DNA from: Macrosoma leucophasiata
Lineage: Eukaryota; Arthropoda; Insecta; Lepidoptera; Hedylidae
NCBI GenBank assembly: GCA_036365455.1
Contig: JAWQUS010000023.1
Coordinates: forward strand, 1,240,001-1,304,000
Direction: 5' to 3'
DNA length: 64,000 nucleotides
Shown here piece after piece: positions 53,001 to 63,289 of this stretch. Every line of letters begins with the position of its first letter. Position 1 is the first letter of the stretch. Position numbers and translations under genes: made by a program. The notes under the pieces were generated by a model. The model saw only the letters and a program-made list of their open reading frames with translations, searched no databases and had not been told where the DNA came from.

Positions 53001-56000
53001 CGGAAATAACAGGGTCATACATTACCACTTGTTAGGAACACGATAGTGCTCAACTCTACCATTTAGAGGCAAGTAGATTAGGTAATGCGATGGTACCTAC
53101 GTGAGCTCTATCACTGGAGTTCTATTACTAGTAAATAGAATCGAAAGATTCTAGGTTTAAGGAGTGGTGTCGCTTCAATGTCGGAGATACCGCCGCGTTG
53201 CTTATCTATCTGCCGCCAAATGGTAGTGTTCAGCACTAACGTGTTCCGGTTAGATGGTAATGTATAATAATATTTTTTTTACGTTCCTGGTGGTAGAGCT
53301 CCAGTGACAGAGCTCGCGGGCGTAGGCACCACCGCATTACCTAATATACTTGCCGCTAAATGGTAATGTTCAGCACTATCGTGTTCCGGTTAGGTGGTAA
53401 TGTACGGCCCTGTAATTACACAGAGGCATTACACCTTAAGCTTCAGGAGTGGTAACGCATCTGCATTTTGACCTCTGGTTTATCTGTGGGTGTCTATAGG
53501 CTGCAGTCAACACTTAACATCAATGTGAGCTGCATGCTTGTTTGCCACTTTCATCACATAAGAACAAAAAAAAACTATCACTGACTCATAACAACTAAGG
53601 TCTTAAGGTCGGCAACGCATCTACACTTTGAACTCTGGTATTTGTGTAAGTGTCTATATGCTGCAGTCATCACTTGACATCGATGTGAAGTGCATGCTTG
53701 TTTGCCACCATTATTATATTTTAAACAAAATGATCCTCAGCTGCCTTATTAATATTTAGTTCTACACCACATTAACTGAATTCTAATAAAGTTATGATTT
53801 ACAAAACAATCTTACTAATTTCAGGCAATAAATATCTCCTGGCTTTTTCGCTGAAACGCAATTGGAGTATATTGACATACGACAGATCCAAGCCAAGGAA
53901 AGACGATAGAATGAAGGATCTTGCTTGTATGGAAGGTATCAGGTAAGAAGAAAGAAGAAAAATAATTTACATCAGGCGTAGTTTAGTAGATAGGTTAACG
54001 CGGTATTCAAAATGTAAAGTTTTTGATGAGTATGTGTGTATTTATACAGGGTTAATTTAAATTAGCGCATTATCTTTTGCTTGCAACCTCTCTATATTAA
54101 TCCCAACAACATTTAATTTTGTTCTACGACTTACTACGTTTGAAGTTTCTCAACTCACTGAACAATTACAAAGGCACTTAGTCAATTTCCATTTTTATAT
54201 AATACTAGCTGACCCGGCAAACTTCGTATTGACTCAGAATGAAATAATGTGTCAAAGCCAAAGAGATTTTATTACAAGTTCATACATAGTATAATGCGAA
54301 AAGACTTTTTCCCCAACCTATTATATAAACATCAATTGCTGTTCGTTAGTCTCGCTATAACTCGACAACGGCTGGACCGATTTGGCTAATTTTGATATTG
54401 AATGATTTTTGGAAGTCTAGGGAAGGTTTAAAAGGTAAGAAAATATGAAGAAATTGAAGGGAAATAGTAAAAACCACAATTTCATTTTCCCATACAAATA
54501 GTCCGTATGTATCAAACCTGTAGTATTTGTATCTGGCTGGTTTTGGTATCATTGAAAGTTAAAATTTTAAAGAACATAATTCCAAATTCAAATTAGGCAA
54601 ATGTGTGATTTTCATTTGTTTTTCGTACTGTCAAGATGAGTGAATCTAATGAAGAAATTCGATATATTTTAAAATTTTACTACAAAAAAGGTAAAAATGC
54701 AACGCAAGCCGCGAAAAAAATTTGCGATATTTATGGACCTAGTGAAGTGTCTGTGAGAGTAGCACAAATTTGGTGCCATTTTTGAAAAAGTGGAGCAATA
54801 CGTAGCTGAAGAACTGAGAATTGATCACAAAACAGTTTTGGCGCATTTGAAAAAAGCTGGGTACAAAAAAAAGCTCGATATTTGGGTACCTCACGAGCTC
54901 ACTGAAAGAAACGTAATGAACCGTGTACTCATTTGTGATTCTTTATTACGACGTAATGAAACCGAATCATTTTTGAAGAAGCTGATAACTGGTGATGAAA
55001 AGTGGATCACGTACGACAAGAACGTGCGAAAAAGGTCGTGCTCAAAGGCCGGTCAGGCATCACAGACTGTGGCGAAACCCGGGTTAACTCGCAATAAGGT
55101 GATGTTGTGTGTGTGGTGGGATTGGAAGGGCATTATTCATTATGAGCTATTATTACCACCAGGCAGGATCTCTCTCAGGATCAGCTATCGATTCTGAACT
55201 CTACTGCGAACAACTGATGAGATTAAAGCAAGAAGTTGAGAGAAAGCGGCCGGAATTGATCAACAGAAGGGGTGTGGTGTTTCATCATGATAACGCTAGA
55301 CCTCACACATCTATAGCCACTCAGCAAAAATTAAGAGAGTTTGGCTGGGAGGTGTTAATGCATCCGCCGTATAGTCCTGACCCTGCACCTTCAGATTTCC
55401 ACCTGTTTCGGTCTCTTTAGAATTCTTTATGCAATGTTAGGTTAATGCATCCGCCGTATAGTCCTGACCCTGCACCTTCAGATTTCCACCTGTTTCGGTC
55501 TCTTTAGAATTCTTTATGCAATGTTAGGTTAACATCACGAGAGGACTGCCAAATCCACTTGTCGCGGTATTTTGATGAGAAGTCCCAAAATTTTTATAGC
55601 AATGGGATCATGTCCCTACCTACGAGATGGCAAAAGGTTATGGAACAAAATGGTACATACATACTTTAGTTAAATGTAAATAAACTATATTAAAAAATGT
55701 TTTGAATTATCTTAAAAAATGCGAAGAAACTTTTTCCCCAACCTATATAGCTATAGATTTATAGATAACTAGCTGTTGTCCGCAGCTTCGCCCGCGTTGA
55801 AGTTTTTCCTGAATTTTCTTTGCTATAAACCTCACGGAGGCCGAGACCTTTCCAACGAATGCAAAACTGTAGAAATCGGTTCGTCCGTTCTGGAGTTATA
55901 GCGTCAGGAAGGAAAACCCGACTTATTTTTATATAATAGATAGAATCATGCATTTGATGCTTTTTTATTAAAAAAATAGAAACATATTTTATTACTGCTT

Positions 56001-59000
56001 GTGTCATTCTTTTCAGGTTTTTGGGTATGCAATGTGTAATATTCTCTCACGTCATCTTGATCTACGTGTACTCCTACATTGATAATCCTCAGTTCGTCGA
56101 AAAGGTAAATACATTGTTACTGTATTTTTTTGTAACATAAGTTCTCGCATGCGCCCGATGCAATAATTTTAAGAATTATTTTTATAAACTTCATCTGCAG
56201 CTCTCTGTCAAAAAGATTATAGTTATGTAAATCATGTTATCTCTTTCAGATGTACGACCAGTTCGCGTGGAAAGCGGTGCTGAACTCCCCACTTTGGTTG
56301 CAAGCGTTCTTCTCTCTTTCTGGCTTCCTTACTGCTTACACCGTGATCCTTGTGGCAGAGAGAAAACCCTTGACTGTACTCAAATGTCTAATGTCTGTTG
56401 TCAATAGATGGATCAGGTGAGGGGCGTTAACTGGCGATTTATAAGCGAGTTGAAAGTGCAAGAGGTTCTCTGAGTGTACACAAAGATTATTTTTTTACGT
56501 GACGAAGTTGGCAAACAAGCGTGCAGCTCACATTGATGTTAAGTGATGACTGCAGCCTATAAACATCTACATAAAAACCAGAGGTCAAATTAAAGATGCG
56601 TTGCCACCCGTGAGACCTTAGTTGTATTGTCTATGTGATAGTTATTAAGGGTAGTGCTGAACACTACCATTTGGCGGCAGATAGATCAGGTAATGCGGTG
56701 ATGCCTACATCCTCAAGCTGCTACACTGGAACTCTACCACCAGTCTAATAATGCATACTCCTTAATTTTTCTTCAGATTAACACCAGTAGCAGGCTTAGC
56801 GCTCTGGTTCACCATAGCCTGGTACCCTCTGATGGGTTCCGGGCCACAGTGGGCCTGGATAGTGCAGAGGGAAGCCCACGATTGCTCCTCCCGATGGTGG
56901 TACCACATATTGTACATTCACAACCATATACCACTGGGCAAGTTCTGTATGGGGCATACTTGGTAAGATTTTTTTCAGTCATAAAAATTATGGGCTGACA
57001 GATAAGCTGACGGGCCACCTGATGGAAAGTGGTCACCGTCGCCTGTGAACAATTGCAACACCAGAAGAATTACCAACGCGCTGCCAGTCCTGAAGGACTC
57101 TTTTGAGGCCATTTTTTAAGGACTCTGTATTGTAGCATAGTGCATTATATCATCATAGTGTAATGTAACTATAGGCACTTATTTATAGGCATGTAACAAT
57201 ATATACTTTTCAAAAGAAAAATAAAACAAATATACATGGTGTAACCGGCAAGGTCCAACAACACTAATAGGTGTTCATAATCAAGTTTCAAATCATTTAA
57301 CGTAAACATTAACAATGGAATCACAACTTTTTTTTTTCATACGAAGTTTAAAAATAAATAATTTTATTTGACAACCCTTACGAGTCGTCAATGAAAACGC
57401 AGCATTTCACACACACATACCGAGCGTGGTGACGGTGAGGCGAACGGTACGTGTCCGTATGAAATGCAGCATCCCAGCATTTCCAGCAATTCATACCTAC
57501 GCACACACGCGTAGCGTACGCCTTCGACTGATATGTGTTGTCCATTGTTGTCAGGGTTGAAACGCATACAATTTGAATCAAAGTTTGCCTCGTAATTACT
57601 GATGATTTTACATTCTCAGGAGAAAAAGACCTTGGAGGGTGAAGTCAACATCAGTATAGGCATGGACTGTTAAATTATTGTTGGAGTTTTCCGGCTGCAC
57701 CTTGTATAATAAAATTAATAAACAAATAATTATTTATTACTAGCTGACCCGGTAAACTTCGTATTGACTCAGAATGAAATAATGTGTCAAAGGTTTGTTA
57801 GATACATTAGATACGGACTATTTGTATGGGAAAATGAAATTGTAGTTTTTACTATTTTCCCTTCAATTTCTTCATATTTTTTTACCTTTTAAACCTTCCT
57901 TGGACTTCCAAAAATCATTCAAAACCAAAATTTGCCAAATCGGTCAAGCCGTTCTCGAGTTTTAGTGAGACTAACGAACAGCAATTAATTTTTATATATA
58001 TAGATATCTCTGTACATTTTATCACTCTAACCAGGTACTTGGCGGTGGATATGCAGCTGCACATCCTTGGCATGATAGTGCTTCTCCTCCTGATGAGGTT
58101 CAGGAGCGCGGTGGTGCCGGTGCTGGCCGGGCTGGTGGCTTGTTCAGCAGTCGCTGCTGGAGTGGTCACATACTGTTACGGCCTAACACCAGTTATCACA
58201 GCTCAGAGTCCCGAGTAAGTATCTAGTGTAATAACGTCGTGTGAGGTTGTTCACTTCGCTTCAGAATGGTCGAGGATAGCAATGGCTGCCACGTGCGTCA
58301 TAGAACCAGAATTGAATCAGAAATTCATTTATTCAGTGACAGGCACCTCTTATGACACGTCAATAAACAAACGAAATAAATTAAAGTGAATAACAATTGA
58401 TTATTATATCAATTTACAAGATAAAAATTGTAAATAGTCAAGAATATCACTAAGATAAAACTAAATAAAATAAACGAATATACATAAGTAAGTCATAATA
58501 TCAGTAAAATCGAATCGAGAAAATAACGATTTCGCTATGCCCCCATATTGCGAGCACACAACGCTCAAGATGTGCGTTCTACTTATAAGATTCGCCCACA
58601 AAACGCCCACGTTTGTGCGTTTTACGTTAGTGGCACGGCATTTTTTTTTTCTCCTTTTTATGTAATAAAAGTGGCAAACAAGCGTGCAGTTCACATTGAT
58701 GTTAAGTGAATACTGCAGCCTATAGACACCCACACAATGACCAGAGGTCAAAATGCAGATGCGCAGCCACTCCTGAGGCATTAGGTGTTATGCCTCTGTG
58801 CCGGAAATTACAGAGCCGTACATTAACCACCTAACCGGAACACGATAGTGCTGAACACTTCTATTTAGCGGCAAGTATATTAGGTAATGCGGTGGTGCCT
58901 ACGCCCGCGAGCTCCGTCACTGGAGCTCTACCACCAGTAAAATTTCAGCGGTCATGGTCGCGAATTGGAGGGGGTGTGTGTGGAGGGGGGGGGACAATAA

Positions 59001-62000
59001 AAGTAAGGTTATATGGCAAGTGCGACTCGCGCACCATGGTTTTCGTGCAAATTGAAAGAAAGCCCTGAACATTACTTATATTAGAAAGTAAAGAAAAATG
59101 GGAAAGAAAAATTTGACTTCGGGCAGGAATCGAACCTGCGACCTCAGGATAACCAGTCCAGCGGTTCGATTCCTGCCCGAAGTCAAATTTTTCTTTCTCA
59201 TACTTCGTTATTTTCTAAAGTTCACTCGCATGTGTCATTGCGAAAAACTATTACAATTGCAAATATTGCCACGACAAAAAGATGACGTGTTTTTTTTAAA
59301 CGGCTATTCCAATATGAATCGTGTTCAGAGGTCTAAAATTTATAGCTTGCGCCGGAAATTAAATAATCATAATTTTCAGATTACTCCGTACAATGTTCCT
59401 GGCATCGACTATCCTGCCGTACCTGTACCTACCGGTATGGATGAACATAGCCGGCTACATCGGCGGCGTCGGCACCGCCTTCTTGCTTAACTATCTCCAA
59501 GAAAAGGGCATCAAACTGAATGAGAATAAGGTAAACTTTAACTATATTTATCCTAGATGTATCTTCACGCCAGGCCCCTAACAGGGTAGGCAGAAAGCGT
59601 AGAGCGTCAGATATCCCGGTCCTGACATACCTCTCGTGCCTCATCTACCTTCATAATTCTCTTCATACATGCACGCCGATTCCTAAGACTTTTGACCGCA
59701 CCATCAGACAGAACTCGACTTATCCTTATATTATTTTTACTGGTGGTAGAGCTCCAGTGACGGAGCTCGCGGGCGTAGGCACCACCGCATTACCTAATAT
59801 ACTTGCCGCTAAATGGTAGTGTTCAGCACTATCGTGTTCCGGTCAGGTTGGAACTGGCAAACAAGCAAGCAGTTCACATTGATGTTAAGTAATGACTGCA
59901 GCCTATAGACATCCACAAAAAGACCAAGGTAAAAATGCAGATGCGTTGCCACTCCTGAGCCTGAAGTGTTATGCCTCTGTGCCGGAAATTACAGGGCCGT
60001 ACATTACCACCTGACCGGAACACGATAGTGCTAAACACTACCATTTAGCGGCAAGAATATACGGTAATGCGGTGGTGCCTACGCCCGCGATCTCCGTCAC
60101 TGTAGCTGTACCACCAGTAAAATGTTATTGATTCATTTCCTCTTCCTTCATTTCCAGCTCTTCAACATCGTCTTCCACCTCTCGCTGACGTTGGGCGGAT
60201 GCGTGGTGTTCACAGGCGTCATGTTCCTGGGTGACGAGACGCCGCCGCAGTGGGCAAGTGCCCTATACGCGGCGGTGGACCGCACGCTGGTGGCTGTCTT
60301 CTTTAACATTTTCATGCTAGGCTGTTTTGTGAGATGCAAGTGTAAGTGACGATGACATACCTTAAGATCGACCCATATCTGTTTTTTTTTAATATATTAT
60401 GGCATCGCTATTACGCATATTGCCAGTTTCAAGTAAAACGATATTTCGTATTTTTAATACGCAGCGTAAAATTCAGAGTCAGCCAGTCAATTTATCAGTC
60501 CGTCAGTCAGTCACAGTCAGTAACTCAGTAATTCGAGTAAAGCGATGGCTACTTTACCAGAACATTTACAATGAAGTTTTGGAGGAAACCCGAAAGGACG
60601 TGTTTTCGCATTATTATTCAATTTTGCTATACACGGGTAATAAGCCTATATCAAACAAAATGCTATTAACTTTATTTAACATCACTCAAAATACGCTAAG
60701 AAAATGAAATAAAATAAGTGCACCACACGCCTTTTTCAAGGTTTCCGCCTAAACTCTATCTGTTTTTTGTCTTTCAACCTTTTAAGGGTTCTGTATCCAA
60801 AGCGTAAAATTGGGACCTTATTACTAAAACTCTACTGTCTGTCACCAGGCTGTATCTTTTTTTTATGTAAGTAAGGTGGCAACCAAGCATGCAGCTCACA
60901 TTGATGTTAAATGATGACTGCAGCCTATAGACGTCTTCACAAAAACCAGAGGTCAAAGTGCAGATACGTTGCCAGAACTGAGACCTAAGTTGTTATGTCT
61001 CTGTGATGGTTATTACTGGGCCAACTGTATCTCATGAACGGTGAAAGCTGGACAGTTGAAATTTCACAGATGATGTATGTCTGTTGCTGCTTTAACAACT
61101 TACAAATAGATAATGGTACGGAACCCTTCGTGCGCGAGTACTGCTAGCACTTGGCTGATTTTTATTTGATAAGAGTGACAAACAAGCATGCTGATTACAT
61201 GGATGGTATATACATCTACATATATCTTATATACATCCACATCAAAACCAGAGATCAAAATGCAGATGCGTTTCTACCCCTGAGGTCTAAGTTGTGCCTC
61301 TGTGAGGGGGCCATACATTACCATCCAACCGGCACCCCCCCGTTAAACTACCTCCACTGTGATTGTCAACGCGTATGCCAAGCGTGGCATATCCCCCAAA
61401 TGATCCAAGAAGACATCTCTGGGGGAAATTTTAATCTAGCAGATGATGATGATTTCAGTTATACTCTTATTTTGCAGCACTGTTCGCTGACGTACTGTTC
61501 TGGCGAGGATTTCACGTGCTAGGTCGTCTTTCCTACTGCGCCTTCATCATCCACTTCATCGTCCTCCGCTTTTCTGTCGCCAACAACACGCAGCTTGGAC
61601 ACGCTTCTATATTTTCTATGGTAAGCAATTTTTTTTGTAGTTTTTAACTATATGTAGCGTTCACTATATAAAGCGCCATCTAGTGAAACATTGCGGAAAC
61701 ACTACGGAAGATAGCGTACGACCGCGCTGAATCGCACTTCCGGAGTTTTTATGCAAGTTGCACAACATATACAACTTCCTAGCCTCAATCATTGAGGCGC
61801 GGCCCGCTGGGTGCTATCGCCTCGCCTAGTCCGAGAATCTTCTCTTTTCGACGTGGAAATATTTTCACCCGTTTCTCCACTTATTTATCATTACGCCTTG
61901 TCGGATAAATTTGTAATGATTCTTGCCTGAAGTCGAATTTTTCTTTAAATGCTTTGCTCGCAGTTGTAATTGCGAAAATTAAAATATTACAATTATTTCT

Positions 62001-62203
62001 AGATTTCTCTTCTCATCATTGGCTCAGTGCTGACCTTCATCATATCAGTGCCAGTGTGCCTGCTAGTGGAGCTGCCAGCGATACAATTGTGGAAGGCGAT
62101 AGTAGAGCACGATGCGCCAGAAACGACACCCGTCAGTCAACAACCTGCTGTCTCTGCGAAGTTTGATCTGGTTGCTCATATCAGTCGACGGAATGCCGTT
62201 TGA
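50065..62203 (+). CDS. nose resistant to fluoxetine protein 6-like acyltransferase, paralog 2 (5' partial, 11 exons)
   Basis: Exons: 50065-50217, 52281-52437, 53825-53942, 56017-56104, 56250-56416, 56777-56962, 58035-58214, 59380-59530, 60158-60341, 61478-61620, 62003-62203 (stop). They total 1728 nt, or 575 residues, all open, with GT-AG junctions throughout. Residues 1-51 ([19 protein letters not shown]) end the NRF domain and match paralog 1 at 37 of 51 positions. The core has CMEGIR ending at 143, His154, [43 protein letters not shown] ending at 297, [31 protein letters not shown] and a hydrophobic last span, followed by a hydrophilic cytoplasmic-type tail. It keeps the family-typical WYLAVDMQ, so it looks like the less altered copy. 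The role is expected to be a multi-pass membrane acyltransferase or lipid-transport-related protein; the substrate is unknown. The first exon and start are not visible upstream. Confidence 0.93.
50255..50475 (+). repeat. repeat M copy, gene 2 intron 1
   Basis: Shares GCGCCATCT, CAGCGCTGAATTGCAC, a TTTTTGTATGAGTTGC block and AGCCGCGGCCTGCCAGGTGC with 61667-61830. Confidence 0.55.
50505..50735 (+). repeat. SINE B copy, gene 2 intron 1
   Basis: Contains TCTGCCGCCAAATGGTAGCG and CTATCGTGTTCCGGTTAGAT. Confidence 0.65.
51170..51350 (-). repeat. SINE B copy, gene 2 intron 1
   Basis: Contains AAGGTGGCCAACACACATGT and AATGCAGATGCGTTGCCACC. Confidence 0.65.
51421..51472 (-). mobile_element. RTE-type 3' end, minus strand
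   Basis: CAGATGTCCACTGCTGGACT and AAAGCCTCGCC are the complement of the RTE 3' signature. Confidence 0.55.
51538..51885. repeat. tandem repeat, three units of about 118 bp, gene 2 intron 1
   Basis: Units begin CCATACATACATACATAC near 51538, 51651 and 51769. Each carries GTGTCTCCGATTTTGACGG-like and CAGATAGCTGATGT blocks. An inverted pair of CTAGCTG(C/T)GCCC(A/G)CGACTTCG follows at 51893-51977. Confidence 0.75.
52505..53135 (-). repeat. SINE B split by 5S-like SINE A
   Basis: The T-rich tail at 52508-52532 and the body from 52887 (GAAGTGGCAAACAAGCAAAC) are the two sides of the SINE A insertion. Confidence 0.75.
52533..52886 (+). repeat. 5S-like SINE A copy in gene 2 intron 2
   Basis: The clearest copy: 354 bp with duplication TTATGAAGTG at 52523-52532 and 52887-52896. 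It splits a minus-strand SINE B. Head GCGCGCATGGCCCAGCGGC, then GGTTAAGC and GATGGGTGACCGC; end TAATGGGTTGCCATTA. Confidence 0.88.
53150..53730 (+). repeat. cluster of three SINE B copies, gene 2 intron 2
   Basis: A middle piece (53150-53270), a near full-length copy (53285-53575, CTGGTGGTAGAGCTCCAGTG) and a 3' piece (53577-53730). Confidence 0.7.
54043..54130 (+). repeat. half copy of the intron 3 MITE in gene 2
   Basis: TATACAGGGTTAATTTAAAT, AGCGCATTATC and AACCTCTCTATATTAATCCC correspond to the left arm of the MITE at 6026-6105. Confidence 0.55.
54203..54520. repeat. repeat N copy, gene 2 intron 3
   Basis: ACTAGCTGACCCGGCAAACT at the left, and GGACCGATTTGGCTAATTTT to CCATACAAATAGTCCG on the right, the latter the inverse of 57815-57985. 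A mariner terminus sits inside. Confidence 0.6.
54285..54318 (+). mobile_element. isolated mariner 3' terminus
   Basis: AATGCGAAAAGACTTTTTCC and the following CCAACCTATTA resemble the 3' end of the mariner relic (55716-55748) in the same orientation. It appears to be a separate truncated copy inside the neighbouring repeat. Confidence 0.5.
54610..55748 (+). pseudogene. mariner transposase relic in gene 2 intron 3
   Basis: The reading starts [19 protein letters not shown] near 54636. Recognisable blocks follow: [34 protein letters not shown] (first catalytic Asp), [30 protein letters not shown] (second Asp) and [14 protein letters not shown] (third Asp). The frame is broken by a deletion and stop near 54785, a shift near 55180 and a stop after FRSL, and 87 bp is tandemly duplicated near the 3' end. 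A 3' terminal sequence (CTTTTTCCCCAACCTA) lies near 55730-55745; no matching 5' inverted terminus was found. Dead copy of a family common in insects. Confidence 0.88.
55354..55527 (+). repeat. 87-bp tandem duplication within the mariner relic
   Basis: Unit 55354-55440 is repeated at 55441-55527 with no visible difference. It covers the [11 protein letters not shown] block and the following stop. The duplication is younger than the decay of the transposase frame. Confidence 0.9.
55771..55948 (-). repeat. repeat P related copy, gene 2 intron 3
   Basis: ACTAGCTGTTGTCCGCAGCT, AAATCGGTTCGTCCGTTCTG and TTTATATAATAGATAGA at the other end. Confidence 0.55.
56490..56745 (-). repeat. SINE B copy, gene 2 intron 5
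   Basis: Contains TTGGCAAACAAGCGTGCAGC and ACTACCATTTGGCGGCAGAT. It fills most of this 360-nt intron. Confidence 0.7.
56988..57135 (-). mobile_element. short Jockey-like LINE 3' end in gene 2 intron 6
   Basis: It contains TGACGGGCCACCTGATGG, TGGTCACCGTCGCC and ACCAACGCGCTGCCAG, matching the 3' UTR of the fragments at 37170-37260 and 4600-4690. Confidence 0.75.
57231..57708. mobile_element. candidate DNA transposon remnant with 18-bp inverted termini
   Basis: TATACATGGTGTAACCGG at the left and its inverse CCGGCTGCACCTTGTATA at the right, 478 bp in total. No transposase frame is visible. It lies in gene 2 intron 6. Confidence 0.5.
57741..57995. repeat. repeat N copy, gene 2 intron 6
   Basis: CTAGCTGACCCGGTAAACTT, TTGACTCAGAATGAAATAAT and AACGAACAGCAATTAATT. 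The more complete copy of this lepidopteran-type repeat. Confidence 0.6.
58645..58940 (-). repeat. SINE B, near full length, gene 2 intron 7
   Basis: Contains AAAGTGGCAAACAAGCGTGC and ends GGAGCTCTACCACCAGTAAA. Confidence 0.75.
59098..59275. repeat. SINE D snap-back copy, gene 2 intron 7
   Basis: A 34-bp perfect inverted repeat (59103-59136 and 59163-59196) holds the tRNA-like end of SINE D on both strands. The + strand copy continues into the usual body (TCGCATGTGTCATTGCGAAA). Confidence 0.75.
59738..60120. repeat. head-to-head SINE B pair, gene 2 intron 8
   Basis: 59738-59850 is a + strand 5' piece and 59850-60120 a minus copy ending 37 nt before exon 9. The pair could form a long hairpin in the pre-mRNA. 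Confidence 0.75.
60375..60752 (+). repeat. repeat L, copy 2 (gene 2 intron 9), with a 102-codon open frame
   Basis: The frame 60399-60707 begins [18 protein letters not shown], an Arg/Ser-rich, mitochondrial-presequence-like N-terminus, and ends TQNTLRK. The rest resembles no family I recognise. It could be a retrocopy of a host gene or part of a mobile element. It lies in a different intron from copy 1. Confidence 0.5.
60780..61135 (+). repeat. repeat J interrupted by SINE B
   Basis: TTAAGGGTTCTGTATCCAAA to CCAGGCTGTATCT continues after the SINE as CATGAACGGTGAAAGCTGGA to GGAACCCTTCGTGCGCGAGT. Related GGTTCCGTA-type repeats flank 19080-19210. Confidence 0.6.
60858..61024 (-). repeat. SINE B inserted in repeat J, gene 2 intron 9
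   Basis: A 5'-truncated minus copy with target duplication CTGTATCT at 60850-60857 and 61025-61032. It interrupts a repeat that continues CATGAACGGTGAAAGC. Confidence 0.85.
61155..61345 (-). repeat. diverged SINE B copy, gene 2 intron 9
   Basis: Contains GAGTGACAAACAAGCATGCT and TCAAAATGCAGATGCGTTTC. Confidence 0.6.
61655..61880 (+). repeat. repeat M copy, gene 2 intron 10
   Basis: Contains AAAGCGCCATCTAGTGAAAC, CGCGCTGAATCGCACTTCC and GCGCGGCCCGCTGGGTGCT. Confidence 0.55.
61918..62000 (+). repeat. SINE D 3' part abutting gene 2 exon 11
   Basis: CTTGCCTGAAGTCGAATTTT, TCTTTAAATGC and TGTAATTGCGAAAATTAAAA match the SINE D body. It runs up to the acceptor region of exon 11. Confidence 0.65.
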
Positions 62204-62660
62204 CAGTCTTAATTTTATGAATTAGATATTGTTGTTTAGATTTACGTATATGTAAGTAGGATTTACAAGGAAATAGACGTGCCAGTAACTGGCATAATAG
62301 TTGCATTATTCAAAAATCTTACACCTCTGTTACAAACTGGCTACGGGACATTCGCCTCGCGAATAGCGTCGTGTTGAGAGACTAAACCATATTTATAGAA
62401 ATGTACTTAAACATTGCTGCTCGTTGCAGCGTATGTAAGAGAGGTGTAATTGCCTGAAATCATCTATAATAGTCTGGCTACGGTACATTCATTACAGTGC
62501 GAACAACAGCGTTAAGTCTCTAAAACAAATGTATGAAAATGTATAAATGTGTAGGTTGTTTTCGAGGATCTCAAGCAAACATAAGAGCTTATACGTGTGT
62601 AATGGTGATCTCTATCTGTTCATCTACCGAACGTTATAATTGCTATCCCTAAGCAAAAAA
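62204..62660 (+). other. gene 2 3' flank
   Basis: Probable 3' UTR region. There is no clear AATAAA in the first 450 nt. Two partly similar blocks (CTGGCTACGGGACATTCG, CTGGCTACGGTACATTCA) occur at about 62337 and 62474. Confidence 0.4.
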
Positions 62661-62948
62661 TACGTTTCTTATTACCCGAAGAGGTAGGTAGAAGTAAATG
62701 CATACATTCAAGCATACATGCAAACACCTCCGATTCGCCGGTTACGTTTTGTCCTATGTAACAGATGGTGAGCCTATTAATCATCTGGGCACATTACCAA
62801 ACACTGGGAGAAGGATATTGGGAAATCTCCAGAAAATTAAATAATCTGTACAGTACCGATAAGAGTACAAATAAAGTTAAAGGATAATCCACCTTTAACT
62901 CTGACAGTTCCCAACCCGGGGATCGAATCTAGGACCCCAGAGTAGCAG
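62661..62948 (-). repeat. SINE C copy downstream of gene 2
   Basis: Contains GCATACATTCAAGCATACAT and CCCGGGGATCGAATCTAGGA. It runs into a perfect palindrome. Confidence 0.7.
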
Positions 62949-63017
62949 TAAAGTTTACTGTGGTAGTCTAGTGGTAGTAGGCCACCTACTACCACTAGAC
63001 TACCACAGTAAACTTTA
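62949..63017. repeat. perfect palindrome, 33-bp arms, at the SINE C head
   Basis: Arms 62949-62981 and 62985-63017 are exact inverse copies with a CCA loop. They hold the tRNA-like A-box end of SINE C (GTGGTAGTCTAGTGGTAGTA). Confidence 0.92.
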
Positions 63018-63289
63018 TACCGATAAAATATAAATAATGGGTAAACAAGTGGCGCTATTATTCAGTGGCATAGTAAGCAAACCAACATTTGTCCCACTTC
63101 GGGTTTGGCAACGTTTTGCTTGAGTCTATTAATACATAGGAATATTTTTTAACTTTTTAAATGGACTCCTGTAGACGGCACGTGTCGAAATGGCACTAGT
63201 CTACTTCACGGGGCAATCGGCAAGCTCACAGGGTGTTCGCAGCCTAAGTAAAGTTAGCGCAACTGCGATTTTTAGTTGTGTATGTAATG

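Noticed and set aside
60122..60349. Reading gene 2 exon 9 as a stand-alone protein from Met at 60122
   Set aside because: The coding part begins at 60158 after a TTTCCAG acceptor and continues by splicing at 60341; exon 9 of gene 1 has the same boundaries.
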